The position numbers and the translations under genes are program-made. A stretch of DNA of 64,000 nucleotides from Pseudomonas sp. SDI. Lineage in GTDB: Bacteria > Pseudomonadota > Gammaproteobacteria > Pseudomonadales > Pseudomonadaceae. Positions 1 through 8,675 of this stretch are shown here, one piece after another. The notes under the pieces were generated by a model. It was given only the letters and a program-made list of their open reading frames with translations, was not told where the DNA came from and did not search any database. Location: NCBI RefSeq assembly GCF_003105155.1, contig NZ_QETK01000019.1:39475-103474 (forward strand), read 5' to 3'. The first letter of the stretch is position 1. Each line of letters begins with the position of its first letter.

Positions 1-480
1 CAGGGTAAAACTGAGGAAGGCCGGCAAGCTGACCGCATAGGCGACGCTTGCCGACAGGGTGGCCGCGCCCAGTAGCCCGAACACCCAGGCCTGCTGGACG
101 AAATCGTCGACCGGGACCAGGGCAATGGCCGCACTGGCCAGGGTCAGGCCGCTGAACGCCGAACCGAGCAGGAACATCCGTCGCCAGCTCGGTCGGGCCT
201 GACGGTCGGGCATGGCCGCATCGAAGGCGGCCACCTGGATCACCCGCAGGGCGACCAGCGCCATCAACCAGACCACCCAGACGCTGACCAGCAGGTAGCG
301 CTGCGGGCTCCACAGCAGCCATGCGCAGACCAGGCCGTTGAGCAGCATGAACAACGTAGGCAGCAGCGAGCCCTGGTACAGCAGACGTGTACGCTCGACG
401 GCCAGCTGAGTGGCAAATTGGCGGCGGATGCCCCGAGGCGCATCCAGAGGCGCGCTGACAGGGCCGGAAACGAGGGTCAT
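1..480 (-). CDS. N-terminal membrane region of a probable GGDEF/EAL-type signalling protein (partial)
   Basis: The reading frame opens at an ATG at 478-480 and runs without a stop off the left edge, giving 160 residues. After about 40 soluble residues there are several hydrophobic segments (for example TLFMLLNGLVCAWLLW, YLLVSVWVVWLMALVAL, and two near the edge). This fits a multi-pass membrane sensor domain. No catalytic domain is inside the window. In P. aeruginosa the gene beside uvrD (PA5442) is a GGDEF-EAL protein, so a cyclic-di-GMP enzyme with a membrane sensor is the likely identity. That is inferred from remembered synteny, not seen here. It is transcribed divergently from uvrD across a 234-bp gap. 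Confidence 0.55.
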   Translation of the reverse strand, partial: MTLVSGPVSAPLDAPRGIRRQFATQLAVERTRLLYQGSLLPTLFMLLNGLVCAWLLWSPQRYLLVSVWVVWLMALVALRVIQVAAFDAAMPDRQARPSWRRMFLLGSAFSGLTLASAAIALVPVDDFVQQAWVFGLLGAATLSASVAYAVSLPAFLSFTL

Positions 481-714
481 AGGCAATGTTCTTGTAATGG
501 TGAGCCTTAAACGTGCACGGAGCATACACAAGCAATCGCGTCCGCCAAACTGCTCTGGGTCATAAATTCGCATCGATATTTCACAACACGGTTTCAGCGC
601 CGAGCGCTCAAGCACGCGGGCCAAGGGCTGCAGCCGATGAGCGGGCAGTCGTCGGCGGCAACTTTTTCCATTGCGGGTTTGCCCCTGACTCCATCGCGCC
701 CCTAAAATGGCCGG

Positions 715-2898
715 ATGCGCGATGATCTCTCCCTCCTGTTGAACTCCCTCAACGACGCCCAACGTCAGGCCGTAGCGGCCCCACTTGGCCGTCAGTTGGT
801 TCTGGCCGGTGCCGGCTCCGGTAAAACCCGAGTGCTGGTGCACCGTATCGCCTGGTTGATCCAGGTCGAGCAGGCCTCGCCCCATTCGATCCTGTCGGTG
901 ACCTTCACCAACAAGGCCGCTGCCGAGATGCGCCAGCGCATCGAGCAACTGATGGGTATCAACCCGGCCGGCATGTGGGTGGGCACCTTCCACGGCCTCG
1001 CGCACCGCCTGTTGCGAGCGCACTGGCAGGAAGCCGGGCTGAACCAGAACTTCCAGATCCTCGACAGCGACGACCAGCAACGCCTGGTCAAGCGGGTGAT
1101 CCGCGAGCTGGGCCTGGACGAGCAGCGTTGGCCGGCGCGCCAGGCGCAGTGGTTCATCAACGGGCAAAAGGACGAAGGCCTGCGCCCGCAGCATATCCAG
1201 GCCAGCGGCGACCTGTACCTGGGCACCATGCGCAGCATCTATGAAGCCTACGAGGCGGCCTGCCAGCGTGCCGGGGTTATCGACTTCTCCGAACTGCTGC
1301 TACGCGCCCTCGACCTGTGGCGCGACCATCCGGGCCTGCTCCAGCACTATCAGCGGCGCTTCCGCCACGTGCTGGTGGACGAGTTCCAGGACACTAACGC
1401 CGTGCAGTACGCCTGGCTGCGCCTGCTGGCACAAGGTGGCCAGAGCCTGATGGTGGTGGGCGACGACGACCAGTCGATCTACGGCTGGCGCGGCGCGAAA
1501 ATCGAGAACATCCATCAGTACAGCGCCGACTTCCCCGACGCCGAGATGATCCGCCTGGAGCAGAACTACCGCTCCACCGCCGGCATCCTCAAGGCCGCCA
1601 ACGCCCTGATCGCGAACAACAGCGACCGCCTCGGCAAGGAGCTGTGGACCGACGGCGGCGACGGTGAGCCGTTGAGCCTGTATGCCGCGTTCAACGAACA
1701 CGATGAAGCGCGCTACGTCGTCGAAACCATCGAAAGCGCGTTGAAAACCGGCATGGCGCGTAGCGATATCGCCATCCTCTATCGCTCCAACGCCCAGTCG
1801 CGGGTACTGGAAGAGGCGCTGCTGCGCGAACGCATCCCCTACCGTATTTATGGCGGCCAGCGCTTCTTCGAGCGCGCCGAGATCAAGAACGCGATGGCCT
1901 ACCTGCGCCTGCTCGAGGGCCGCGGCAACGATGCGGCGCTGGAGCGGGTAATCAACGTGCCGCCACGTGGCATTGGCGAAAAAACCGTCGAGGCGATCCG
2001 CGACCACGCCCGCCATGCCCAGGTGTCGATGTGGGAGTCGATGAGCCTGCTGATCGCCAACAAGGGCCTCAAGGGCCGCGCGGCGAGCGCCCTGAGCGCG
2101 TTCATCGAGCTGATCGAGAACCTCGCGGCCAAGGTGCTGGACATGCCGCTGCACCTGATGACCCAGACCGTCATCGAGCAGTCCGGGCTGATCGTCTATC
2201 ACCAGGAAGAAAAAGGTGAAAAGGGCCAGGCACGGGTGGAAAACCTTAAGGAACTGGTCAGCGCGGCGCGCAACTTCGAAAGCAGCGAGGAAGACGCCGA
2301 CCTGTCGCCACTGGCGGCGTTCCTCGGCCATGCGTCGCTGGAAGCCGGCGATGCCCAGGCCGACGAGCACGAAGACAGCATCCAGTTGATGACGCTGCAC
2401 AGCGCCAAGGGCCTGGAATTCCCGCAGGTGTTCCTGGTGGGCATGGAAGAAGGCCTGTTCCCGCACAAGATGAGCCTGGAAGAGCCCGGCCGCCTGGCCG
2501 AGGAGCGCCGCCTGGCCTACGTGGGAATCACCCGGGCGATGCAGCACCTGGTGATGACCTATGCCGAAACCCGTCGTTTATACGGCAGCGAGACCTACAA
2601 CAAAGTGTCGCGCTTCGTTCGCGAGATTCCGGCCGGGCTAGTGCAGGAAGTGCGCCTGTCGAACAGCGTGAGCCGGCCGTACGGCTCCGGGCAGAAGCAG
2701 AACTCCAGCAGCCTGTTTGGTGGGGCGAGCATTCCCGAAACGGCGTTCAAGCTGGGCCAACAGGTGCAACACGCCGTGTTTGGCGAAGGCGTGATCCTCA
2801 ACTTCGAGGGCTCCGGCGCGCAGGCCCGGGTGCAGGTGAACTTCGCCGAAGGCAGCAAGTGGCTGATGCTGGGTTACGCCAAGCTGGAAGCGCTCTAA
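715..2898 (+). CDS. uvrD: DNA helicase II UvrD
   Basis: SF1A 3'-5' DNA helicase of nucleotide excision repair and methyl-directed mismatch repair. The 727 residues match the family length. Walker A AGAGSGKT is at residues 31-38, motif Ia FTNKAAAEMR near 65, Walker B/motif II DEFQD near 223, motif III and QNYRST near 283, and motif V TLHSAKGLEFP near 560. The C-terminus carries VFGEGVILNF, the Tudor-like segment typical of UvrD/PcrA. The ATG at 715 is the family start (MRDDLSLLLNSLN), but no convincing ribosome binding site precedes it. A TAAAAT hexamer lies only six bases upstream, so the transcript could be leaderless or nearly so. Confidence 0.97.
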   Translation: MRDDLSLLLNSLNDAQRQAVAAPLGRQLVLAGAGSGKTRVLVHRIAWLIQVEQASPHSILSVTFTNKAAAEMRQRIEQLMGINPAGMWVGTFHGLAHRLLRAHWQEAGLNQNFQILDSDDQQRLVKRVIRELGLDEQRWPARQAQWFINGQKDEGLRPQHIQASGDLYLGTMRSIYEAYEAACQRAGVIDFSELLLRALDLWRDHPGLLQHYQRRFRHVLVDEFQDTNAVQYAWLRLLAQGGQSLMVVGDDDQSIYGWRGAKIENIHQYSADFPDAEMIRLEQNYRSTAGILKAANALIANNSDRLGKELWTDGGDGEPLSLYAAFNEHDEARYVVETIESALKTGMARSDIAILYRSNAQSRVLEEALLRERIPYRIYGGQRFFERAEIKNAMAYLRLLEGRGNDAALERVINVPPRGIGEKTVEAIRDHARHAQVSMWESMSLLIANKGLKGRAASALSAFIELIENLAAKVLDMPLHLMTQTVIEQSGLIVYHQEEKGEKGQARVENLKELVSAARNFESSEEDADLSPLAAFLGHASLEAGDAQADEHEDSIQLMTLHSAKGLEFPQVFLVGMEEGLFPHKMSLEEPGRLAEERRLAYVGITRAMQHLVMTYAETRRLYGSETYNKVSRFVREIPAGLVQEVRLSNSVSRPYGSGQKQNSSSLFGGASIPETAFKLGQQVQHAVFGEGVILNFEGSGAQARVQVNFAEGSKWLMLGYAKLEAL

Positions 2899-2900
2899 TA

Positions 2901-2927
2901 CTGTAGGAGCCGGCCTGCCGGCGATGA
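2901..2927 (+). repeat. REP-like element, GCCGGC family
   Basis: CTGTAGGAGCCGGCCTGCCG followed by GCGAT, a short GC-rich dyad (GCCGGC-CT-GCCGGC) just after the uvrD stop. A nearly identical copy lies inverted at 17884-17910. The sequence matches the style of extragenic palindromes scattered through P. putida-group genomes. The rest of the 234-bp gap to the next gene holds more GC-rich partial repeats (GGCAAGGCCAGCGCCCA, CAGTGCCCACTGGGCACTG) and no gene. Confidence 0.6.
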
Positions 2928-3132
2928 GGCGGGTGTGGCTGCAATCGCTGGCAAGGCCAGCGCCCACGGAAAAGCCAGTGCCCACTGGGCACTGCCCCTC
3001 CAGGAGAGAAATCTCCTACATCCTGTAGCTGACTGTTCAGGCAAAAGATGGAAACATCTTGTCGCTGGTCATGTGTCCTACAACCTGTGCACCATGACGC
3101 GCGTGCAATCCACAAAACGGGAATTCCCTTAT

Positions 3133-3987
3133 ATGCAACGTTTTCTTAGCATCGCCCTGGCGCTGTGCATCGGCCTGACGATGAGCCTCGACGCGAATGC
3201 CAAACGCTTCGGCGGTGGCAAGAGCTCGGGCGCCGCGCCAACTCACCAAACCCGTCAGGCTGCGCCTGCCACCCCTGCTGCTGCCACGCCAACCGCTCCA
3301 GGCCGCGCGCCTGCCGCCAGCGGTGCCTCGCGCTGGCTCGGCCCACTGGCCGGCATCGCCGCCGGTGGCCTGCTCGCGTCCATGTTCATGGGCGACGGCT
3401 TCGACGGCATGCAGATCTTCGACATTCTGATCATGGCGGTCATCGCCTTCCTGATCTTCCGCTTTATCGCCGCCCGTCGCCGCAAGCAGCAGCCACAAAT
3501 GGCCGCCGCCGGTCACGCGCCATTCCAGCGTGAAGCGTTCGAGCAACCTGCCCAGCCGTCGGTATTCGGTGGTTCCGCCGCACCTGCCGCTGCCGCCCGT
3601 CCGGTGATCAACGCGCCGGCCTGGTTCAACGAGCAGAGCTTCCTGGCTGCCGCGCGCAACCACTTCCAGTCGCTGCAGCAGCACTGGGACGCCAACGAAA
3701 TGGACAAGATCGCCGAGTTCGTCACCCCGCAAATGCTGCAGTTCCTTAAACAGGAACGTGCCGCGCTGGGCGATGGCTTCCAGGCCACCTACATCGACAA
3801 CCTGAACGTGCAGCTGGAAGGCGTCGACGATCGTGCCGACAAGACCATTGCTACCCTGACCTTCAGCGGTCTGTCGAAAACCTCGCGCTTCGACCAGGGC
3901 GAAGTGTTCAGCGAAAGCTGGAACATGGAACGCGCCCCGGGCGAAAACCAGCCTTGGCTGGTTGCCGGTATCCGCCAGAACGGCTGA
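3133..3987 (+). CDS. Tim44-like domain protein with signal peptide and membrane anchor
   Basis: A 284-residue protein. The ATG at 3133 (MQRFLSIALALCIGLTMSL) gives a clean signal peptide ending near ANA-KR. An upstream in-frame start at 2935 would bury it, so 3133 is chosen. After a low-complexity Gly/Ala/Pro/Gln stretch comes a transmembrane helix at about residues 95-115 (IFDILIMAVIAFLIFRFI), followed by RRRKQQ and a second linker. The C-terminal ~135 residues (AWFNEQSFLAAARNHFQSLQ onward) resemble the Tim44/MRP-L45 fold. Its bacterial function is not established. It is monocistronic, with a strong terminator 20 bp downstream. Confidence 0.85.
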   Translation: MQRFLSIALALCIGLTMSLDANAKRFGGGKSSGAAPTHQTRQAAPATPAAATPTAPGRAPAASGASRWLGPLAGIAAGGLLASMFMGDGFDGMQIFDILIMAVIAFLIFRFIAARRRKQQPQMAAAGHAPFQREAFEQPAQPSVFGGSAAPAAAARPVINAPAWFNEQSFLAAARNHFQSLQQHWDANEMDKIAEFVTPQMLQFLKQERAALGDGFQATYIDNLNVQLEGVDDRADKTIATLTFSGLSKTSRFDQGEVFSESWNMERAPGENQPWLVAGIRQNG

Positions 3988-4006
3988 TCTTGAGGCATTG
4001 CACAAA

Positions 4007-4036
4007 AAAACCCCGGGCCTGTCCCGGGGTTTTGCT
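4007..4036 (+). terminator. Rho-independent terminator after the Tim44-like gene
   Basis: Perfect 11-bp stem: AAAACCCCGGG at 4007-4017 pairs with CCCGGGGTTTT at 4023-4033, with loop CCTGT. Flanking A and T runs mean it could work in both directions. Confidence 0.9.
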
Positions 4037-4099
4037 TTTAGCGTAGTGCCCTACTAGGGTATAACGCGCAGCGTGCCAAAAAGGTTAGAGGATAGAGCC

Positions 4100-4507
4100 G
4101 TGGAAGAAGTCATCGAACAACTCCGAGAAGCCAACGAACCGGTCCCTGTGCCGCTTGAGCTGCCTGACGAAGATCAGCTGGTCGAGATCGAAGAAGAGTT
4201 GTTCATCAACATTCCGTTCGTCTTCAAGGAATTCCTGCTGACCGTCAGCGACGTGGTGTATGGCAGCCTGGAGCCCGTCACCGTGACCGACCCGCAGTCG
4301 CACACCTACCTGCCGGACGTGGCCGCCAATGCCTGGGACGCCGGCGTACCGCGCGACCTGATTCCGATCTGCCAGGACGGCGACAACTACTACTGCGTCG
4401 AAGAAGACGGCACCGTGGTGCTGTGGTCGGGCGAAGAAGAGAGTGTCACCGAAGACAGCTGGGAGTCGGTATGGCACTGGGCACGGGATGTCTGGCTGGA
4501 AAGTTGA
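4100..4507 (+). CDS. SMI1/KNR4 (SUKH)-family protein
   Basis: A small acidic protein of 135 residues if it starts at the GTG at 4100, which has a ribosome binding site (AGAGGA) about 8 bases upstream. Another in-frame GTG at 4073 is possible but poorly placed. The segment LVEIEEELFINIPFVFKEFLL followed by LEPVTVTDP and the tryptophan-rich end (SWESVWHWARDVW) fit the SUKH fold. Some SUKH proteins are toxin immunity proteins, but no toxin gene is nearby. The gene sits in a conserved housekeeping setting, so an immunity role is not suggested here. Function unknown. Confidence 0.8.
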   Translation: MEEVIEQLREANEPVPVPLELPDEDQLVEIEEELFINIPFVFKEFLLTVSDVVYGSLEPVTVTDPQSHTYLPDVAANAWDAGVPRDLIPICQDGDNYYCVEEDGTVVLWSGEEESVTEDSWESVWHWARDVWLES

Positions 4508-4653
4508 ACGCCAATCGCCCTACAAAATGATGGCTCTTGGCTAGCAATGTTCGTAGAATCGCCACGCCTTCCTGTGCGTGGCGGCTTCGCTACCGCTCCA
4601 TCCCCTCGGACATACGAAGTGTCCGCACAGGATCGCCTTCCCCCCGCCGCGCC

Positions 4654-6414
4654 TCAGTGGTGCGGCTCTTTCTGATTGTCCAGGGTCTCCAGCAACGCAA
4701 TCTGCATGCGCGTGTGCACCCGAATGAACCAGCGCCAGAGCACCGCCACCACCACGGCCGCGACCACGGCGATCAGCAACAGCAACTCGCTGGTAGGCAG
4801 AATGCTCGCCGACAGTGCCGACAGCAGCAGGAAAATCACCAGCAGCGACAACAGTGGAATCACTTCGGCGATCACCCGGCGTAGCCGCTGGGTATGCCGC
4901 CCGGCCATCTCCGGCTTGACCCCCATCTCCGCCAGGAGCATCGACAGGGCCTTGAGCTTGCGATACGCGGCGATCAGGAACGGCAGCGAAAGCAACAGTG
5001 CCGCGCCCCAGATCAGCGCCTTCTGCTGGCCAATGTCCGGCAGCCAGTCGCTCAGGTAGGCGCCGATGTGCGCAGCGAAGTAGCCACCACTGAAGAAAAT
5101 CGCCACCACCAGGGCCAGGTTGACCCCAACCTGCAGCAGGATACGCCGAATCATCGAGGCCAGCATGGCCCCCTCGCCTTGCGGCTGGATGCTGCGCAGC
5201 CACTCCCCGTACAGCGACAACACCCGCGCCAGGCGCCCGGGCACTACCTTGGCGAGCTTCAGCGACAGCGGGTCGGCCGCACGAATCAGGTACGGGGTGA
5301 GCAAGGTGGTAATCGCCGACACGGCCACCGCCACCGGGTAGAGGAAGGTGCTGGTGACCTGCAGGGTCATGCCCAGCGCGGCAATGATGAAGGAGAACTC
5401 GCCAATCTGCGAAAGGCCCATGCCAACCCGCAGCGAGGTGCGCCCGTCGTTACCGGCGATAAAGGCCCCGAGGCCACAGGACAGCATCTTGCCGAGTACC
5501 ACGGCGACGGTGATGACCACGATGGGCCAGGCATACTCGACCAGCACGCTCGGGTCGATCATCAGACCGATGGCAACAAAGAAGATTGCACTGAACAGGT
5601 CACGAACCGGCTCGATCAGCTGTTCGATTTTCAGCAACTGGCGCGATTCGGCCATGATTGCACCGATCAGGAAGGCCCCCAGCACCATGCTGTATTCGAG
5701 CTTGACCACCAGCAGGCAGAAGCCGAAACACAGGCCGAGCACGGTGATCAGCAACATCTCGTTGCTTTCGAACTTGGCCACATAAGCCAGCAGGCGCGGC
5801 ACCAGCAGGATACCGATGACCAGCGCGACAATCATGAACAGCGACAGCTTGCCGACCGTGGAGAAAACTTCGCCGGAGCTTACCGAGCCGCTCACGGCGA
5901 TACCCGAGAGCAAGGCGATGATGCCGATGCCGAGGATATCCTCGACGATCAGTACGCCAAAGATCAGTTGGGCAAAGCGCTCGTTCTTCATCTTCAGGTC
6001 ATTGAGCGCCTTGACGATGATGGTGGTCGAGGAAATTGCCAGAATCGCACCGAGGAACAGAGAATCCATGGTGCTCCACTCGAACCAGCGGCCGATCTCG
6101 AAACCGATCCAGATCATCAGGACGATTTCCAGGAACGCCGCAATGAACGCCGTGGCGCCGACCTTGAACAACTTGCGCAGGCTGAATTCCAGGCCCAGGC
6201 AGAACATCAGGAAGATCACCCCGAGTTCGGCCAGGGTCTTGATGGTGTCTTCGTCGTGGATCAGGCCGAACGGTGGGGTGTGCGGGCCGATGATGAAGCC
6301 GGCGACAATGTATCCCAGTACCACGGGCTGCTTGAAGCGGTGAAAGAGGATGGTGACCACCCCGGCAACCAGCATGATCACCGCCAGGTCCTGAATAAAG
6401 CTTATGGCATGCAT
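4654..6414 (-). CDS. Kef-type cation:proton antiporter (CPA2)
   Basis: A 586-residue inner-membrane protein with a 12-helix Na+/H+ exchanger domain over the first ~390 residues. It includes the typical HRFKQPVVLGYIVAGFIIGP start, LAELGVIFLMFCLGLEFS and GMGLSQIGEFSFI segments. It probably exchanges K+ or Na+ for H+. The C-terminal ~170 residues hold further hydrophobic helices and end in a short tail (ETLDNQKEPHH). No RCK/TrkA-N nucleotide-binding domain follows, unlike KefB/KefC. The start MHAISFIQDLAVIML is family-typical. It is monocistronic. The 146 bp between it and the convergent SUKH-family gene hold no recognised feature. Confidence 0.88.
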   Translation of the reverse strand: MHAISFIQDLAVIMLVAGVVTILFHRFKQPVVLGYIVAGFIIGPHTPPFGLIHDEDTIKTLAELGVIFLMFCLGLEFSLRKLFKVGATAFIAAFLEIVLMIWIGFEIGRWFEWSTMDSLFLGAILAISSTTIIVKALNDLKMKNERFAQLIFGVLIVEDILGIGIIALLSGIAVSGSVSSGEVFSTVGKLSLFMIVALVIGILLVPRLLAYVAKFESNEMLLITVLGLCFGFCLLVVKLEYSMVLGAFLIGAIMAESRQLLKIEQLIEPVRDLFSAIFFVAIGLMIDPSVLVEYAWPIVVITVAVVLGKMLSCGLGAFIAGNDGRTSLRVGMGLSQIGEFSFIIAALGMTLQVTSTFLYPVAVAVSAITTLLTPYLIRAADPLSLKLAKVVPGRLARVLSLYGEWLRSIQPQGEGAMLASMIRRILLQVGVNLALVVAIFFSGGYFAAHIGAYLSDWLPDIGQQKALIWGAALLLSLPFLIAAYRKLKALSMLLAEMGVKPEMAGRHTQRLRRVIAEVIPLLSLLVIFLLLSALSASILPTSELLLLIAVVAAVVVAVLWRWFIRVHTRMQIALLETLDNQKEPHH

Positions 6415-6542
6415 GGCGTGTCACTCCTTTGGTGTGGTCGCTGCCCAAACCACCGCTCGGCTGATAACGCGCTGATTGAGTTGCGGATGGTTAGTCTTTT
6501 AAATAGCGGCAGCCCACATTGCATGGGGCCCCCAGAGGTTAA

Positions 6543-6570
6543 CACCGCCACCTTTGGCAGAAAGGCGGTG
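6543..6570. other. Hairpin in the 320-bp gap between the antiporter and thioesterase genes
   Basis: The gap 6415-6735 holds no recognisable gene. It contains one dyad: CACCGCC at 6543-6549 pairs with GGCGGTG at 6564-6570. An alternative fold pairs CCTTT with AAAGG inside it. No T-run follows, so it is not an obvious terminator. It may lie in the leader of the thioesterase mRNA. Function unknown. Confidence 0.35.
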
Positions 6571-6735
6571 CAATATGAAGAAACAGATCGGCCATTTCAT
6601 CACCGCAAATGGCATGAACGGCGTGACGGCAGCGCCGCTATCAGCGTCCCGTTTCTGGATGGGAATCAAAAAGGGGAAAGAAGCGTGAACACCAGTCGCC
6701 ACCCCGCCTCAGCGCAACCTTACCGTGAGCACACT

Positions 6736-7221
6736 ATGGAACCTGGAAACGCCCAGCTGTCGATGACCGTCCTGATGACCCCGGACATGGCCAACTTTTC
6801 TGGCAACGTACATGGCGGCACCCTGCTCAAGTACCTCGACGAAGTCGCCTATGCCTGCGCCAGCCGTTACGCCGGGCGCTACGTGGTCACTCTGTCGGTG
6901 GACCAGGTGGTGTTCCGCGAGCCGGTGCATGTCGGCGAGTTGGTGACTTTTCTGGCATCGGTCAACTACACCGGCAACACCTCGATGGAAGTGGGCATCA
7001 AAGTGGTCACCGAGAACATCCGCGAGCGTTCGGTGCGCCACAGCAACAGCTGCTTCTTCACCATGGTTGCTGTCGATGACGACCGCAAACCGGTGGCCGT
7101 GCCACCGCGTCAGCCGGAATCCAGCGAGGAAAAACGCCGCTTCCTGCAGGGCAAGCAACGGCGTCTGATTCGTCAGGAGCTGGAAAAGCGCTACCAGGAG
7201 CTGAAGGAAGAGGCGGTTTAA
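6736..7221 (+). CDS. Hotdog-fold acyl-CoA thioesterase (YciA-like)
   Basis: A 161-residue protein of the acyl-CoA thioesterase family with a single hotdog domain, hydrolysing acyl-CoA to free acid and Co[17 protein letters not shown] at residues 24-39 is the hotdog helix signature, with Asp35 as likely catalytic acid. [16 protein letters not shown] is the conserved later strand. The C-terminus is a charged helix ([20 protein letters not shown]). The ATG at 6736 ([10 protein letters not shown]) is the usual family start. A GTG at 6686 behind a purine-rich stretch is an alternative. Its stop overlaps the stop of convergent pdxY by four bases. Confidence 0.9.
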   Translation: MEPGNAQLSMTVLMTPDMANFSGNVHGGTLLKYLDEVAYACASRYAGRYVVTLSVDQVVFREPVHVGELVTFLASVNYTGNTSMEVGIKVVTENIRERSVRHSNSCFFTMVAVDDDRKPVAVPPRQPESSEEKRRFLQGKQRRLIRQELEKRYQELKEEAV

Positions 7222-8090
7222 AACGCCAGGCGTTGCGCCTCGAAGCGCACACGCGGGTGCACGATACGGTCCTGGGCACGCACCAGCTCCAGTTCATAGC
7301 TGGCGCAGGCCTGGGTTTCCAGCAGCACTTCGTGCACTGCCGCCGCACTGAATTCGAACGCCGCCAGCCAGCTGTCACCTAGCAGCAGCCGGGCCAGGAA
7401 CAGCCCGGCGGTGAGGTCGCCAACGCCTACCGGTTGACGCGGGAAGGCCAGCAACGGGCGGCGCAGGTGCCAGCTGCCTTCGGTGGTGACCAGCAGCATT
7501 TCGAAGTCTTCCGGCCTGCGTCCTGGATAGGCCAGGTGCTTGACCAGCACCGCCTTCGGTCCGCGCTCGAGCAAGCCACGGGCCATGCCGACACAGTCTT
7601 CCAGCGACTCGGCACGACGCCCGGAAAAGCTGTCCAGTTCCAGCTGGTTGGGGCACAGCACATCGGCCACCGCCACCGCCTCGTGCAAGAGGAAGTCACT
7701 GACTTCGGCCGGCACGATGCAGCCTTTCTCCGGGTGGCCCATGACCGGATCGCAGAGGTACAGCGCCTTGGGGTTGGCGGCCTTGATCCGGGCCACCCCG
7801 CTAAGAATCGCTCGCCCCTGCGCAGCGCTGCCCAGGTAGCCGGACAGCACCGCATCGCAGTTGCCCAACTCGCCGATCGTCGCAATACCGTCCACCAACG
7901 CGGGAATTTGCTCTGGCGCAAGCACTTCGCCAGTCCACTGGCCATACTGAGTATGGTTGGAGAACTGGACCGTATTGAGCGGCCAGACATTCACCCCCAC
8001 CCGCTGCATCGGGAACACCGCGGCACTGTTGCCGGCGTGGCCGAACACCACGTGGGACTGGATAGCGAGCAGATGCGGCGTACGTTTCAT
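7218..8090 (-). CDS. pdxY: Pyridoxal kinase PdxY
   Basis: A ribokinase-family kinase of 290 residues that phosphorylates pyridoxal to pyridoxal 5'-phosphate in the vitamin B6 salvage pathway. Seen: [20 protein letters not shown] at the N-terminus, [12 protein letters not shown], the DPVMGHP motif and the [10 protein letters not shown] anion-hole/catalytic-Asp motif near the C-terminus. The ATG at 8088-8090 ([11 protein letters not shown]) is chosen over an upstream start because homologues begin there. It is convergent with the thioesterase gene and divergent from the DUF3301 gene. Confidence 0.95.
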   Translation of the reverse strand: MKRTPHLLAIQSHVVFGHAGNSAAVFPMQRVGVNVWPLNTVQFSNHTQYGQWTGEVLAPEQIPALVDGIATIGELGNCDAVLSGYLGSAAQGRAILSGVARIKAANPKALYLCDPVMGHPEKGCIVPAEVSDFLLHEAVAVADVLCPNQLELDSFSGRRAESLEDCVGMARGLLERGPKAVLVKHLAYPGRRPEDFEMLLVTTEGSWHLRRPLLAFPRQPVGVGDLTAGLFLARLLLGDSWLAAFEFSAAAVHEVLLETQACASYELELVRAQDRIVHPRVRFEAQRLAF

Positions 8091-8208
8091 GCAGGACTTC
8101 CAAAGCGATCGAATGAAAAACAAGGCGCGCAGTATGGCGCCAAATGCCACCTGTACGACAGACCGGAACGGCAGTTAAGCTGAGCACACCTGGTGGGAGC
8201 AACCGTAG

Positions 8209-8601
8209 ATGTTAAGCCTCGAAAATATTCTCGTGCTGATGCTGCTGGCGACTGCAGGCGCCTGGCTGTGGCATAACCATGGCTTGCGCGAGAAGGCGCT
8301 GGAGCGGGTCAAGCAGCATTGCGCCAAGCTCGATCTGGAGCTGCTGGACGGCAACGTGGCGTTGAAGAAGATCGGTTTTGTCCGCGATGCCAATGGCCGC
8401 AAACGGCTGGCCCGTGTGTATAACTTCGAATTCACGGTGACCGGCGAGCAGCGTCACCCGGGCACGGTGACGCAATTTGGCGCGCACACGATGCAGATCG
8501 AGCTGGCGCCCTACCCGTTCGAGATCAAGACGCCGCCGCTTGGGGATAACGTCATCGAGATGAACCAGTGGCGACAGGAACACAATCGCTGGCGCAACTG
8601 A
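8209..8601 (+). CDS. DUF3301 family membrane-anchored protein
   Basis: A 130-residue protein. An N-terminal hydrophobic helix (ENILVLMLLATAGAWLW, residues 5-21) is followed by a basic helix (LREKALERVKQHCAKLDLELL) and a beta-rich domain (RLARVYNFEFTVTGEQRHPG). This arrangement matches the DUF3301 family of gamma-proteobacteria. The function is unknown. It is probably anchored in the inner membrane with a cytoplasmic or periplasmic C-terminal domain. Confidence 0.8.
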   Translation: MLSLENILVLMLLATAGAWLWHNHGLREKALERVKQHCAKLDLELLDGNVALKKIGFVRDANGRKRLARVYNFEFTVTGEQRHPGTVTQFGAHTMQIELAPYPFEIKTPPLGDNVIEMNQWRQEHNRWRN

Positions 8602-8648
8602 CTTATCCACAGTGGCGTGATGATGCGATCGCGGCACCATGCGGTGCC

Positions 8649-8675
8649 CTTGTGGGAGCGGGCTAGTCCCGTGAT
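8649..8675 (+). repeat. P. putida-type REP element overlapping a gene end
   Basis: TGTGGGAGCGGGCTAGTCCC followed by GTGAT matches the common P. putida-group REP (TGTGGGAGCGGGCTTGTCCC then GCGAT) with small changes. A related inverted copy is at 63959-63985. The stop codon of the CobW-family gene on the minus strand (8663-8665) lies inside the repeat. Confidence 0.75.

Noticed and set aside
513..725. A 70-codon frame upstream of uvrD
   Set aside because: No ribosome binding site, no recognised similarity, and it overlaps the uvrD start.
2935..3132. N-terminal extension of the Tim44-like gene
   Set aside because: It would hide a clear signal peptide and covers REP-like repeats.
4894..6735. 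Upstream part of a 775-codon plus-strand frame leading into the thioesterase
   Set aside because: Antisense to the antiporter gene; the real thioesterase starts near 6736.
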